A stretch of 64,000 bases of DNA from Azonexus sp. (GCF_023150235.1 NZ_JAKLLH010000005.1:1-64000); one strand, 5' to 3'. Positions 7,526 to 16,723 are shown, counted from the stretch's first letter. A program made the numbers and translations. Notes: generated from the letters alone by a model not told the origin.

Positions 7526-8650
7526 TCATGCGCTGGTTTTTGCAAGTAAGCGTTCGAGTTCGGCGATGCGCGCCTTGAGCTGGTCGACGCTGGCCTCGCG
7601 CTTGCCGGCCTGGGCGCGCAGGCCAGCGCGGATCCAGTCCAGCCAGGCGGCCATGCCTTCGCCGCTGGTCGCCGAAACGCGCAGCACGGTCAGCTTGGGA
7701 TTGACGCGGCGGGCGTTGGCTTCGGCGAGGTCGGCGTCGAACTGCAGATAGGGCAGCAGGTCGCACTTGTTGAGCAACATCAGGTCGGCGGCGGCGAACA
7801 TGTCCGGGTACTTGAGCGGCTTGTCCTCGCCCTCGGTGACCGAGAGGATCGCCACCTTGTGGTGTTCGCCGAGGTCGAAAGCCGCCGGGCAGACCAGGTT
7901 GCCGACGTTCTCGATCAGGAACAGCGAGTTGTCGGCCGGCTTGAGCCGTTCCATGGCGTGGCCGACCATGTGGCCGTCGAGGTGGCAGCCCTTGCCGGTG
8001 TTGATCTGCAGCGCCGGCACGCCGGTGGCGCGGATGCGCTCGGCGTCGTTGGCGGTCTGCTGGTCGCCCTCGACGACGTTGATCGCAACCTCGTTTTTCA
8101 GCAGTTCGATGCTCTTGCACAGCAGCGTGGTCTTGCCCGAGCCGGGGCTGGAAACCAGGTTGAGCGCGAAGATGCCGCGCTCGTCGAACCAGGCGCGGTT
8201 GCTGCGGGCGTAGCCGTCGTTCTTCGCGAGGATGTCCTGCTCGATCTGCACCATCCGCGCCTGGCTCATCCCCGGCACATGGGCGCGGGCCGGGCCGCTG
8301 CCGTAGTCGAGATCGCCGCCGACGCCGTGGTGATGCGGGTGTTCGTGCGAATGCTCGTGCGCATGCTCATGGGCGTGGTGGTGAGCCTGTTCGTGTTCAT
8401 GGTCGCCGGAGTGATCATGGGCATGGCTGTGGGTCGAGCCATCGGCGTGGGTGTGGCTGTGCGCGTGGTGATGATGCTCGTGCGCCCCGCCGTGGCCGTG
8501 TGCGCCGGCATGGTCGTGGGCATGGCTGTGCGTCGTCCCGTCGGCGTGGGAGTGCGGGTGCTCGTGCCCATGTTCATGGTCGTGATGATGGCTATGGGCG
8601 CCGCCCTCGATCTTGACTTCGCCCGGCGCGCAGCCGCAAACGGTACACAT
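7526..8650 (-). CDS. hypB: hydrogenase nickel-incorporation GTPase HypB
   Basis: HypB delivers nickel to the [NiFe]-hydrogenase large subunit, using GTP hydrolysis and HypA as partner. The 374 residues start with [13 protein letters not shown], the CxxCGC-type high-affinity nickel site. A very histidine-rich segment (about residues 18-100) follows, typical of metal-storing HypB forms. The G domain has the P-loop [19 protein letters not shown], an [10 protein letters not shown] segment, and NKCDLLPY for guanine recognition. Length exceeds the roughly 290-330 residues of E. coli-type HypB because of the histidine stretch. It lies 51 bases after hypA, the same order as in hox/hup operons. The downstream hypF, hypC, hypD and hypE genes usually found next are absent here. 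Confidence 0.97.
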   Translation of the reverse strand: MCTVCGCAPGEVKIEGGAHSHHHDHEHGHEHPHSHADGTTHSHAHDHAGAHGHGGAHEHHHHAHSHTHADGSTHSHAHDHSGDHEHEQAHHHAHEHAHEHSHEHPHHHGVGGDLDYGSGPARAHVPGMSQARMVQIEQDILAKNDGYARSNRAWFDERGIFALNLVSSPGSGKTTLLCKSIELLKNEVAINVVEGDQQTANDAERIRATGVPALQINTGKGCHLDGHMVGHAMERLKPADNSLFLIENVGNLVCPAAFDLGEHHKVAILSVTEGEDKPLKYPDMFAAADLMLLNKCDLLPYLQFDADLAEANARRVNPKLTVLRVSATSGEGMAAWLDWIRAGLRAQAGKREASVDQLKARIAELERLLAKTSA

Positions 8651-8701
8651 GTGATTCTCCTCGTGGTGGATCGGCCAGAGTTTAGCGGCTGGCTCGCGGG
8701 T

Positions 8702-9043
8702 TCATTCGATTTCAATCTCGCGCACGCGCATTTCGGTGCCGGCGGTGAGTTGCAACTGGTAGCCGCCGCATTGCGGGCAGGCGCCGTAACGTTCGCTGAC
8801 CGCCACCGTTGCGTCGCAGTTCAGGCACCAGGCGGCGCCCGGCACCTCGACGACCTCCAGCGCAGCCGTCGCCGCCAGCGTGTCGCGGGCGACCGCGTCG
8901 AAGCAGAAGCGCAGCGCCTCGGGTTCGACTGACGACAGGCGGCCAATTTCCAGGACCACGGTCTTGACCCGCTGCGCGCCTTCGCGGCGGGCGGTGTCTT
9001 CGACCAGTTGCAGCACGCCTTCGGCGAGCGACATTTCATGCAT
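8702..9043 (-). CDS. hypA: hydrogenase maturation nickel metallochaperone HypA
   Basis: This 113-residue protein starts with MHEMSLAEGVL, the MHE nickel-binding N-terminus of HypA. It carries two zinc-binding CxxC pairs (CLNC and, 13 residues later, CPQC). Family length is about 113-118 residues, so the gene is intact. HypA binds nickel and works with HypB to load [NiFe]-hydrogenase. Its start overlaps the end of the upstream hupK/hoxV gene by 8 bases, which indicates translational coupling. hypB follows on the same strand. Confidence 0.97.
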   Translation of the reverse strand: MHEMSLAEGVLQLVEDTARREGAQRVKTVVLEIGRLSSVEPEALRFCFDAVARDTLAATAALEVVEVPGAAWCLNCDATVAVSERYGACPQCGGYQLQLTAGTEMRVREIEIE

Positions 9044-10028
9044 GGTGAGCTTCCTCGGGAGCGTCCAGTTCGACCCGGAACGGCAGACAGGGGTCGAGCG
9101 CCAGCACCGCCTGCGTCAGCGCTTGCCGGGCCGCTTCACGGCAGGCGAAGCGTTGCCCGGCGAGCAGCTGCGCCAGCCCGGCGGCATCGGCGAAGTGCGC
9201 GTCGGTCGGCGCCCAGATGTGATAGTCGATGACCCGGCCGCGCTCGTGGTCAAGATGCACGGCATGGGTCAGGATGCCGCGCGCGCTCAGCGTCTGGCCG
9301 ACGCCCCAGCGCCCTTGCCCGGCGGCGGCCAGCGGATAAGGCGTGCCCGCTGCCAGTGCGGCGGCGGCAGCCTGCGCCTGCTGAAGCAAGGCAGCATAAG
9401 CGGCGGCAATGCTGAGCGGACGCAGCGGCTGCGGACGCTGGCCGCTTAAGCCCTGCCAGTAATCGAGCCAGGGCGCCGGTGCCAGCGGCACGAAACGGGC
9501 CGGCGGCGCAGCGGCGATGGCTGGCCCAGTCGGTTCACGGTCGACCAGGATTTTTTGGCATTTTTCGGCCAGCTCGGCGAGTTCGCCGGCGAGCAGGGCC
9601 TGCGTCGCCGCCACCGCTTCCGGCCCCTGCCGCAGGGCGCGCCAGGTGACGAAAGCCGCCTTGGCCGGCACCAGCCCAAGCGCAGGCGGCCAGTCGAGCA
9701 ACAGCCGCCACAGCGTCTCGTGCAGCAATTCGGTCCACAAGGCGGCGTGGTCGACCGCCAGCGGCGACTGGCCGAGCGCCGCCGCCACCGCCTGTTGCGC
9801 CGCCGCCCGTTGTGCATGTGCGCACAGCGAGTAGAGGTAGGGCAGGGTCTTGACCACCGCTTCCGGGTTTTGCCCGTGGAAAAGGCTGACCACCAGCGGT
9901 CGCTGCAGGTCGACCCGCAGGTCGCACAAGCGGCCACCGGCGTACACCGCGGCAATCCGGAGTTCGCCGGCGCTGCTCAGGCCGGTGGGCGCAGCGTGCT
10001 GGGCGGGCAGTACGGGGGTCAGATTCAT
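9036..10028 (-). CDS. hupK: hydrogenase assembly protein of the HupK/HoxV family
   Basis: The 330-residue product looks like a degenerate [NiFe]-hydrogenase large subunit, as HupK/HoxV proteins do. A segment YLYSLCAHAQRAAAQQAV corresponds to the N-terminal metal motif region but lacks the full CxxC pair. Near the C-terminus DPCLPFRVEL corresponds to the DPCxxC motif with the second cysteine lost and no cleavable extension. HoxV in Ralstonia is known as a scaffold for the Fe(CN)2CO cofactor, and there it lies directly before hypA, as here. The start at 10028 is the first ATG after a minus-strand terminator. Identity as HupK/HoxV rests on this context plus motif remnants. Confidence 0.8.
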   Translation of the reverse strand: MNLTPVLPAQHAAPTGLSSAGELRIAAVYAGGRLCDLRVDLQRPLVVSLFHGQNPEAVVKTLPYLYSLCAHAQRAAAQQAVAAALGQSPLAVDHAALWTELLHETLWRLLLDWPPALGLVPAKAAFVTWRALRQGPEAVAATQALLAGELAELAEKCQKILVDREPTGPAIAAAPPARFVPLAPAPWLDYWQGLSGQRPQPLRPLSIAAAYAALLQQAQAAAAALAAGTPYPLAAAGQGRWGVGQTLSARGILTHAVHLDHERGRVIDYHIWAPTDAHFADAAGLAQLLAGQRFACREAARQALTQAVLALDPCLPFRVELDAPEEAHHA

Positions 10029-10074
10029 CCGGCAAGCCTAGAGTCTTGCGCCGGTACTGTCGACCGCCTGGCGC

Positions 10075-10104
10075 AAAAAACGCGGTTTTTTACGGTCGAC
10101 CGCG
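10075..10104 (-). terminator. Rho-independent terminator after the TonB receptor gene
   Basis: Read on the minus strand, CGCGG (10104-10100) pairs with CCGCG (10085-10081) and is followed by six T (10080-10075). The stem and loop include one copy of the dispersed CGGTCGACCG palindrome. It separates the receptor transcript from hupK-hypA-hypB. Confidence 0.55.
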
Positions 10105-10129
10105 AATCGGCGAAAAAAACCCCGCATGG

Positions 10130-12208
10130 TTACCAGCGATGGACGATGCTGAGGCGCAGGTTGCGCCCTTCGCCGGGGTGGAAATGGCGATCCATCACCC
10201 CGGCCGCTTCGCCCGCCAGCCGCGATTCGTAGGCGTACTCGATGTCGCTCAATTTGCGGTCGAACAGGTTATAGACGTCGAGCTGGAGCTGGGTCTGGCG
10301 GTCGAGCCGGTAGCCGACACGGAGGTTGGCCAGGGTCGAACTGCGCGAGCGCAGCGAGTTGTCTTCGAGCAGCGGGCGCGGGCCGAAATGGCGCAGGCGG
10401 AAAGCGCCGAACCACGGGCCGAGGCGGTCCACGCTGAGGCCGAGGTTGGCGCTGGTGGTTACCGCCCCCGGCACGTGACGGCCGGCCGGATCATCGTCAC
10501 GGAAGCGGGCGCGCGACCAGTCGAGGTCGGCATCAAGCGCCAGCCAGTCGCTCAGCGCGTAGAAGTTGTTCCACTCGACCCCCTGCCGGCGCGACGGGCG
10601 CGAGGCTTCGGTGGTGCCGGCGTCGCCGACGAAGAGCAGTTCCGAGGCCGAATCGAGTTGCCAGACACTCACGGTCGACTGCCAGCCGGGCAGGATTTCG
10701 CTGCGCACGCCGAGTTCATGCCCCTTGGTCCGCACCAACGGGGCGACGCGATTGACCGGGGTCGTGCCGTCGGCCGGGTCGATGCGGATGGTCGCGCCGC
10801 GCGCGTCGTTGGAATGGAAGCCGTGGCCGTAGTTGAAATAGACCTCGGTCTGGCGCCAGGGGCCGAAGACCAGCGCCAGCTTGGGCGTCACCAGCGCGTC
10901 GCTGCGCTCGCCGGAATTGGCCGCCAGATGGCTGTTGACCGTGGCGCTCCAGGCGTCGGCGCGGAAACCCTGGGTCGAGCGGAACCACGAGTTCCAGCGC
11001 ACCTCGGTGTGCGCCCAGAAACCGAGGCTGCGCTGCTCGACACGATCCTCGCGCACCGTGGCCAGCGTCTGCCGCGCCTGCGTCGCGTAGAGGCCGAGCG
11101 GCGCGATGCGGTCGATACGGCCCTGCACGCCCCAGGCATTTTCGACCGCCAGACCGCGCCATTCGGTAAACCGCGCCTCGGCCCACTGGAAACCGCCGGC
11201 GCTACGCCGTTCGCTCTGGCGGAACTGGTCGCCGTTGGCCGGAGAATTGAGGAAATAGGTGAAGTTGGACCACAGGTCGAGGCCGGAATGCAGCAGCCAG
11301 ACGCTGCCCTTGCGGTGACTGTCGGCGTCGTGCGCCGCCCAGTCCGCCGCCAGGCTGTAGCGGAAACTGCGCCCGCCGGCGCTCGGGTCAAGACTGCCGA
11401 AGCGGTCCAGCCCCTGGGCCAGCGCCCGCTCGGGAATCTGGTCAGTCGAAGTCCAGCGACCGTCGTAGGCCATCCCGGTCAGCGACCAGCCGTCGCGCCG
11501 GCTGCCTTCGCTGTAGCGCAGCACGCCGTTCAACTTGCGGTAGTTTTCCGGCACCTGCCAGGGGCCGTCGTTGCGGTACAACTCCAGCCCGTACAGCCAT
11601 TGCCCGCGCGGGTTGCCGGCGCCAGCCTGCGGCGAGCCGGCGAGCAGCGTCCGCGCCAGACCGTTGGCGCCCAAGGTCAGCTGCGCCAGATTGCGGTCGA
11701 GGCGGCGGAAATAGTCGATATGCGCGCTGCCGGCCGACGAAAAATCACCTTCTTCGGCGTAATACGGGCCCTTGCGGTAATGCACACGGTCGACCAGCTC
11801 GGGGATCAAGAAATTGAGGTCGGTATAGCCCTGGCCGTGCGCGTGCGTCGGCGCATTGACCGGCACGCCGCCGACCCAGGTCGCAAAGTCGCTGCCGTGG
11901 TCGAGGTTGAAGCCGCGCAGGAAATACTGGTTGGCCTTGCCGTCGCCGGCGTGCTGGGTGACGATCAGCCCCGGCACCATTTCCAGCACCTCGCCGGGGC
12001 GCAGCAGGGGCACGGCGGCCAGGCGCTGGCTGGAGACGATGCCTTCGCTACCGGAGCGGGCCAGGCCGTGCAGGTTTTCGGCTTGCGCGCGGACCTCGAT
12101 GGTCGACAGTTCGGCGGCGTCGTGCGCGGCCAGCGGTGAGCTAGCGCAGGAAAGCGCTGCCCCAAACAAGGAGGGAAAGAGGGCGGCGGGAAGCTTGGTT
12201 TTTGGCAT
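10130..12208 (-). CDS. TonB-dependent outer-membrane receptor, probably for a nickel ligand
   Basis: This 692-residue TonB-dependent receptor has a signal peptide (MPKTKLPAALFPSLF through SPLAAHDA), then a TonB-box-like STIEVRAQAE. A plug domain follows with PGEVLEMVPGLIVTQHAG and KANQYFLRGFNLDHG, then a conserved THAHGQGYTDLNFLIPE segment. A long beta-barrel ends in an aromatic residue (VHRW). I chose the ATG at 12208 because it gives the signal peptide directly. It lies 93 bases after a nickel transporter gene on the same strand and before hydrogenase maturation genes, so uptake of a nickel complex is the likely role. The family itself does not prove the substrate. A GTCGAC palindrome sits in its leader. 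Confidence 0.85.
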   Translation of the reverse strand: MPKTKLPAALFPSLFGAALSCASSPLAAHDAAELSTIEVRAQAENLHGLARSGSEGIVSSQRLAAVPLLRPGEVLEMVPGLIVTQHAGDGKANQYFLRGFNLDHGSDFATWVGGVPVNAPTHAHGQGYTDLNFLIPELVDRVHYRKGPYYAEEGDFSSAGSAHIDYFRRLDRNLAQLTLGANGLARTLLAGSPQAGAGNPRGQWLYGLELYRNDGPWQVPENYRKLNGVLRYSEGSRRDGWSLTGMAYDGRWTSTDQIPERALAQGLDRFGSLDPSAGGRSFRYSLAADWAAHDADSHRKGSVWLLHSGLDLWSNFTYFLNSPANGDQFRQSERRSAGGFQWAEARFTEWRGLAVENAWGVQGRIDRIAPLGLYATQARQTLATVREDRVEQRSLGFWAHTEVRWNSWFRSTQGFRADAWSATVNSHLAANSGERSDALVTPKLALVFGPWRQTEVYFNYGHGFHSNDARGATIRIDPADGTTPVNRVAPLVRTKGHELGVRSEILPGWQSTVSVWQLDSASELLFVGDAGTTEASRPSRRQGVEWNNFYALSDWLALDADLDWSRARFRDDDPAGRHVPGAVTTSANLGLSVDRLGPWFGAFRLRHFGPRPLLEDNSLRSRSSTLANLRVGYRLDRQTQLQLDVYNLFDRKLSDIEYAYESRLAGEAAGVMDRHFHPGEGRNLRLSIVHRW

Positions 12209-12301
12209 TTTTCGCGGTCGACCGTGGAAAGAGGGGAAATTGGTGCGCTGCTTGATCAGGAAAAGCTCGGCTCGGGTACTGGTTTCGCCGACGATCAAGG
12301 T

Positions 12302-13126
12302 TCACGCTTCCAGCGAACCGGCCGGCGCCAGCCGCCGGGTCAGGCGCAGCGACCAGAAGAAGCTGCCGGCGATGATCGCCACCAGCAGCAGGCCGAAGGC
12401 CAGCTCCTTGCCTTCGGCCCAGGCCTCGACCGCCGGCGACAGCAGCTTGGCCAGGCCGAAGGCGGCGACCAGCAGCGAAACGCCGGCGACGACCAGGCCC
12501 ATCACCCGCGAGGCGACCAGCGCGATCTGGTCGGCGCGGGCGATCAGGCGGGCGATCCACAGCCCGTTGATGCCGTCGGTGAGCAGCATCCCGAGCATGA
12601 ACAGCAAGGCCAGCCCAAGCGCATGCTGCCAGCCGCCGAGCGAACTGGCGCTGAGCGCGAAGAAGGCGGCTTGCGACAGGGTATCGAAGGAAAGCGCGAA
12701 CAGCGCCCCGACCAGCGCTACCAGCGCCGGATGCGAGACCTGGCCCAATTGCCCGAGCAGCCGCCCCTTGAGCCCGACCGGCTGCACCACCTGGTCCGGC
12801 CCGGCGCGCAGCACGGCATTCAGGTTGAGCAGGCCGAGCCCGAGCAGGAAGGCAATCGAGATCAGCGAGCCGAGCAGCTCGAACCAGTCCGGCACCTCCC
12901 ATTGCCCGGCCAGCGCCGCCACCGACAGCGCGATGACGATCACCACGCCGCCGTGGCCGAGCGAGAACAGCGTGCCGCAATAGCGCGCCAGCGCCGGGTT
13001 GCGCCGCGCGTTGTAGCGGGTCAGGCCATCGATGGTCGCCAGGTGGTCGGCATCGAAGCCGTGCTTCATGCCGAGCACGAAGGTGAGCAGGGCCAGCGAC
13101 AGGGCATCGGCGGGCAGGGTATCCAT
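12302..13126 (-). CDS. HoxN/HupN/NixA-family nickel (cobalt) permease
   Basis: This 274-residue inner-membrane protein contains the NiCoT signature helix (GMKHGFDADHLATIDGLTRYN), with the HxxxxDH metal-recognition motif. Further transmembrane segments carry LFSLGHGGVVIVIAL and SFDTLSQAAFFALSA. It is shorter than classical HoxN or NixA (about 330-350 residues), but the signature is intact. I chose ATG 13126 because AGGAGAC precedes it. A candidate NikR box lies 51-79 bases upstream. It precedes a TonB receptor on the same strand and follows nikR-hupT, so it likely supplies nickel for hydrogenase. Confidence 0.9.
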   Translation of the reverse strand: MDTLPADALSLALLTFVLGMKHGFDADHLATIDGLTRYNARRNPALARYCGTLFSLGHGGVVIVIALSVAALAGQWEVPDWFELLGSLISIAFLLGLGLLNLNAVLRAGPDQVVQPVGLKGRLLGQLGQVSHPALVALVGALFALSFDTLSQAAFFALSASSLGGWQHALGLALLFMLGMLLTDGINGLWIARLIARADQIALVASRVMGLVVAGVSLLVAAFGLAKLLSPAVEAWAEGKELAFGLLLVAIIAGSFFWSLRLTRRLAPAGSLEA

Positions 13127-13176
13127 GGTTTTTGTCTCCTTGTGCCAGGGGCGATTGCGCACGGCAGTATTGGCGT

Positions 13177-13205
13177 TTTATGAAAAAAACGCAAAACCTC
13201 ATACA
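13177..13205 (-). promoter_or_regulatory. candidate NikR operator upstream of the nickel permease gene
   Basis: TTATGA (13178-13183), 15 bases, then TCATAC (13199-13204) resembles the E. coli NikR site GTATGA-N16-TCATAC, with one changed base and a spacer one base shorter. It lies 51-79 bases upstream of the permease start codon, where a promoter is expected. A nikR gene is close by. Binding is inferred. Confidence 0.45.
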
Positions 13206-13306
13206 AAGAGTGTGCCAGCGACGGGATGCCTTGCCGATCAAGGGCTTTCCCGTTGCGGGCGCGGCCCGCTGTCAGGCGCGGGCGCCACGAATCGCTTGCA
13301 GAGTGC

Positions 13307-14749
13307 TTAGCAACTTTCCAGCGGCAGGCAGAGGCGGAAACAGGCGCCGCCCGCATCCTTGTCTGGCGCCCGGTTGGTGGCGCTGAGTCGGCCGCCGTGG
13401 CGGTCGACGATACCGTAGCTGATCGACAGCCCGAGGCCGGTGCCCTGGCCGACCGGCTTGGTGGTGAAGAAGGGCTCGAACAGGTGGTCGAGATGTTCCG
13501 GCGGAATCCCCGGCCCGTTGTCGCAAAAACTGAGGCAGACTTCGCCGCCGGCCAGCGCGGCGCGGATACTCAGATGAGCATGACGCTGCTCGCTGGCGGG
13601 GGCGGTCGTTGCATCGCAGGCGTTCTGGATCAGGTTCATCACCACCTGCTGCAACTGCCCGGACGATCCCCGACAGTACAGATTTGGCGGCAGATCGCAG
13701 TCGACCGTGAATTTGGCCGGCGCGCTCTGCACCACCCAGCGCACCGAGCGTTCGACCACCTCGTTGAGGTGCACCCGCTCCGGCGTCGCCTTGTCGACGG
13801 CGGAAAAGCGTTTCAAGGCATCGACGATGTCGCGGGTGCGCTCGGCGCCTTCGATCATCCCGGCGATCAGCTGCGGCATGTCGCCGAGGATACGGTCGAT
13901 GCGCAGTTCGCCGCGCAGTTCCTCGATTGCGGGCGGCTGCGGCGCGGCATGCAGCGTATCGAGATACTGGCCGATGCGCCGGGCGTAACGTTGCAGCGAG
14001 AGGACATTGCCGAGGACGAAGCTGATCGGGTTGTTGAGTTCGTGCGCAACGCCGGCGACCAGACGGCCGAGCGAGACCATTTTCTCGGCGTGCAGCAACT
14101 GCCCCTGCGTCCGTTTCAGGTCGTCGTGCGCCTGGCGCAGCGCCTGGTAGGCGCGGCGCAGTTCGCCGACCGGACGGCCGGTGACCACCACGCCCATCAG
14201 CTTGCCGGTCTGCGACAGGCGCGGCGTGCAGTTGATCGAAACCGGCACCGTCGAACCGTCGCCGGCCCGCAGGAAGAACTCTTCGTCATGCACCCCCTCG
14301 CGGGCGAAGCGGGCCAGCAGTTCGCGGGCACGGGCACGCTCGCCGTCGTCGGCAAAGAGATCGAACAAGGGCCGCCCGACCAGCGCGGCGGCGCTCTGGC
14401 CGGTGAAATGGCAGAGCGAGGGATTGACCTCCTGGATGGTGCCCGGCCGGTCGCAGACGATCAGGATGTCGGACATCGAGGCCAGCACGCTTTCGATGAA
14501 CTGGTGCGACTCCTCCAGCGCGGCATTCTTCTCTTCGAGCGCGACCTCGTACTGCAGCAGGTCGTTATAGACCTCGTCCATGCGCTGGATGACCTCGATC
14601 CAGGCCTGTTCGCCGAGGCCGTCGCCGGCCAGCGGGCCAGCCCCGGACAAATCGGCCAGCGGACTCGGCACCGCCCCGGCGGGCGCGATGACCGGCGCCG
14701 ACGGCGGCGGCGTGCCCAATGCTTCAGCGGGCGGGACGGTAGTGGACAT
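13307..14749 (-). CDS. hupT: hydrogenase-regulating histidine kinase HupT/HoxJ
   Basis: This 480-residue soluble kinase has an N-terminal proline-rich segment, a coiled coil ([17 protein letters not shown]) and a PAS domain ([20 protein letters not shown]). Its histidine box [19 protein letters not shown] is characteristic of HupT/HoxJ, and it has HATPase motifs [17 protein letters not shown] and [12 protein letters not shown]. HupT/HoxJ senses H2 through the HupUV/HoxBC regulatory hydrogenase and controls the response regulator HupR/HoxA. Neither partner is in the window. I preferred ATG 14749 because GGGGAAG precedes it, although an in-frame start lies 27 bases upstream. The gene starts inside the 3' end of nikR (26-base overlap), so both are coupled. 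Confidence 0.88.
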   Translation of the reverse strand: MSTTVPPAEALGTPPPSAPVIAPAGAVPSPLADLSGAGPLAGDGLGEQAWIEVIQRMDEVYNDLLQYEVALEEKNAALEESHQFIESVLASMSDILIVCDRPGTIQEVNPSLCHFTGQSAAALVGRPLFDLFADDGERARARELLARFAREGVHDEEFFLRAGDGSTVPVSINCTPRLSQTGKLMGVVVTGRPVGELRRAYQALRQAHDDLKRTQGQLLHAEKMVSLGRLVAGVAHELNNPISFVLGNVLSLQRYARRIGQYLDTLHAAPQPPAIEELRGELRIDRILGDMPQLIAGMIEGAERTRDIVDALKRFSAVDKATPERVHLNEVVERSVRWVVQSAPAKFTVDCDLPPNLYCRGSSGQLQQVVMNLIQNACDATTAPASEQRHAHLSIRAALAGGEVCLSFCDNGPGIPPEHLDHLFEPFFTTKPVGQGTGLGLSISYGIVDRHGGRLSATNRAPDKDAGGACFRLCLPLESC

Positions 14750-15188
14750 GCGCTTCCCCGTGTTCGTCGTGGGCATGGTGGGCGACCGCTTCGAGCGCGA
14801 CCAGGTTGACCTGGCCGTGGCGGACGCCGCGTTCGGCGATCAGCGCTTCGGCAAACTGCTGCACACGCGCGGTCGGGCCGCGCAGGATCACCGATTCGAG
14901 ACAGTTTTCGTGGTCGAGATGGGTGTGCAGCGCGGCAACGGTGAGGTCGTGCTGGGCATGCTGTTTTTCGGTCAGGCGCTCGGCCAACTCGCGCTCGTGG
15001 TGGTTATAGACGTAGGAGAGGTTGGCGACGCAATGGCCGGCCGGGCTCTCGCGGGCCTGGTCGGCGGCAATCGCGGCACGGATCAGGTCGCGCACCGCCT
15101 CGGAACGGTTACGGTAGCCACGGGCGGCGATCAGCGCGTCGAAATCGGCGGCCAGCGCCGCATCGAGCGAGATAGTGAAACGTTCCAT
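14724..15188 (-). CDS. nikR: nickel-responsive transcriptional regulator NikR
   Basis: This 154-residue protein has the NikR layout. The ribbon-helix-helix DNA-binding domain (MERFTISLDAALAADFDALI, then RSEAVRDLIR) is followed by an ACT-like nickel-binding domain. The high-affinity nickel ligands are visible in HTHLDHENCLESVILRG, with an earlier histidine in QHDLTVAAL. Nickel-bound NikR usually represses nickel uptake genes. A candidate operator lies upstream of the nickel permease at 13177-13205. The gene is first in a minus-strand operon with hupT and is divergent from a DUF59 gene. The C-terminus is extended by a few histidine-rich residues ([14 protein letters not shown]). Confidence 0.96.
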   Translation of the reverse strand: MERFTISLDAALAADFDALIAARGYRNRSEAVRDLIRAAIAADQARESPAGHCVANLSYVYNHHERELAERLTEKQHAQHDLTVAALHTHLDHENCLESVILRGPTARVQQFAEALIAERGVRHGQVNLVALEAVAHHAHDEHGEAHVHYRPAR

Positions 15189-15266
15189 GAAAGCTTGCTC
15201 CGTGCTAAATAAGTTTGCCGAGGCCGGTGCTAGGATGCCGACGACAATATTTTAGCGGTATCAGCC

Positions 15267-15602
15267 ATGTCTTCCCTCGCTTCCGATCATTCTTCGCTAC
15301 CCGATCCCGAGATGCTGCGCGCCGCCTTGAAAAAGGTGGCCGACCCCGAAATCGGCGCCAATATCGTCGATCTCGGGCTGGTTTACGGCCTGCGGGTCGA
15401 GCCCGGCCGCGTCCTGGTCGACCTGACCATGACCTCGCCGGCCTGCCCGATGGGCGGATTGATCGTCGACGATGCGCGCGCCGAGCTGCTGCGCCAGTTG
15501 CCGCCGGATTTCACGGTCGACATCCAGATCGTCTGGTCGCCTCCCTGGGACCCGGCGATGATGAGCCCGGAATGCCGCCTCCGTCTTGGCTGGGAGTCCT
15601 GA
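15267..15602 (+). CDS. DUF59 / MIP18-family metal-sulfur cluster assembly factor
   Basis: The 111-residue protein is a DUF59 (PaaD/SufT/MIP18-like) domain: DPEIGANIVDLGLVYGL followed by the conserved cysteine motif VDLTMTSPACPMGG, ending with VWSPPWDPAMMS. Family members help iron-sulfur cluster delivery or maturation of specific enzymes. It is followed two bases later by a membrane protein gene on the same strand, so they form an operon, and is divergent from nikR. A GTCGAC palindrome copy is embedded in frame as DFTVDIQ near 15513. Its client protein is not evident. Confidence 0.9.
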   Translation: MSSLASDHSSLPDPEMLRAALKKVADPEIGANIVDLGLVYGLRVEPGRVLVDLTMTSPACPMGGLIVDDARAELLRQLPPDFTVDIQIVWSPPWDPAMMSPECRLRLGWES

Positions 15603-15604
15603 AT

Positions 15605-16675
15605 ATGGCCGATCTGCCGCCGCCCGCCCGCTTGCCGCTGCTCCTCCTCGGCATGCTCTCCTTGCTCGGCGGCCTTCTTGCCGGCCTGGCCCGTCTCGGC
15701 TGGTCGGTGCCGGCACCGGCTGCCGAAGCCGCGGCTTTCCACGGTCCACTGATGATCGCGGCCTTTTTCGGCACCGTCGTCAGCCTTGAGCGCGCGGTTG
15801 CGCTCGGCCGGCGCTGGGCCTATCTGGCACCGTTGGCGGCTGGCTTGAGCGGTGTCCTGCTCCTTGCCGGGCAGGCGCCCTGGCTGAGCCAGGTTCTGGG
15901 CTGTCTCGGCGCGCTCGTCCTGCTTGCCGCTAGCATCCAGGCCTTGCGCCGGCAACTGGCGCTGCATGCGCAGGTGTTGGTTCTCGGTGCGCTGTGCTGG
16001 CTGCTCGCCAGTCTCTACTGGCTGTTCGGCGGCGACACCGCGAGCGCAAGCTACGGCTGGCTGCTGTTCCTGATCCTGACCATCGCCGGCGAACGTCTGG
16101 AGCTGACCCGTTTTCTGCCGACCCCGGCGGCGGCCAAGCAGGTTTTTTCCGCCATTGTCGCCCTGCTGCTGGCGGGAGGACTGCTGAGCGCCGTCGACGC
16201 CGGCCGGGTTTTCGCACTCGGCCTGCTGCTCCTCGCCGGCTGGTTGTTACGTTACGACATCGCTCGCCGCAACCTTGCCGCCGACGCGCTGCCGCGCTTC
16301 GTGGCCATTTGCCTGCTTGCCGGCTACCTGTGGCTGGCTCTCGCCGGCCTGCTCGGCCTCACCGGCGCCTTCGCTCCCGGCCAGCCCTGGCGCGACGCGG
16401 CACTGCATGCGCTCGGTCTCGGTTTCATTTTCTCGATGGTGATCGGCCACGCCCCGATCATCTTTCCGGCGGTGATGCGCGTGCGCATTCCGTGGAGCCC
16501 GCTCTTTTACCTGCCGCTGGTTCTGCTTCACCTCGGCCTGCTGCTGCGCGTCGGCGCCGTCCTGCTCGGCAGATTGCCGGCGCATGCCGGGCTGTTCAAT
16601 GCGGCCACGCTCGGGGTCTTCGTGCTCAGCCTGTTGTTCCAGGTCTGGCGCGGGCACCGTCGCGCGCCAGCTTAG
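15605..16675 (+). CDS. polytopic membrane protein, NnrS-like
   Basis: The 356-residue product is almost entirely hydrophobic, with about ten predicted transmembrane segments. Conserved-looking histidines fall in membrane helices (AAFHGPLMIAAFFGTVVSLERAVALG; HALGLGFIFSMVIGHAPIIFPAV), which resembles the heme/copper-containing NnrS family linked to nitric oxide metabolism. The similarity is by pattern only. It begins two bases after the DUF59 gene, suggesting a metal-cofactor connection. The ATG at 15605 gives a natural start before the first helix. A plain hypothetical membrane protein is the alternative. Confidence 0.6.
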   Translation: MADLPPPARLPLLLLGMLSLLGGLLAGLARLGWSVPAPAAEAAAFHGPLMIAAFFGTVVSLERAVALGRRWAYLAPLAAGLSGVLLLAGQAPWLSQVLGCLGALVLLAASIQALRRQLALHAQVLVLGALCWLLASLYWLFGGDTASASYGWLLFLILTIAGERLELTRFLPTPAAAKQVFSAIVALLLAGGLLSAVDAGRVFALGLLLLAGWLLRYDIARRNLAADALPRFVAICLLAGYLWLALAGLLGLTGAFAPGQPWRDAALHALGLGFIFSMVIGHAPIIFPAVMRVRIPWSPLFYLPLVLLHLGLLLRVGAVLLGRLPAHAGLFNAATLGVFVLSLLFQVWRGHRRAPA

Positions 16676-16723
16676 CCGGTCGCCGACGGCAGGCCGGCGT
16701 CTCGCGCTCCCGCCGAAGCGAGA

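Noticed and set aside
10046..12139. 697-codon plus-strand frame opposite the TonB receptor
   Set aside because: It is an antisense shadow in GC-rich DNA with no domain. The minus strand encodes a complete receptor.
13141..13160. TGGCAC on the minus strand upstream of the nickel permease as a sigma-54 promoter
   Set aside because: The -12 element is not at the required distance, and the motif overlaps the ribosome-binding site.
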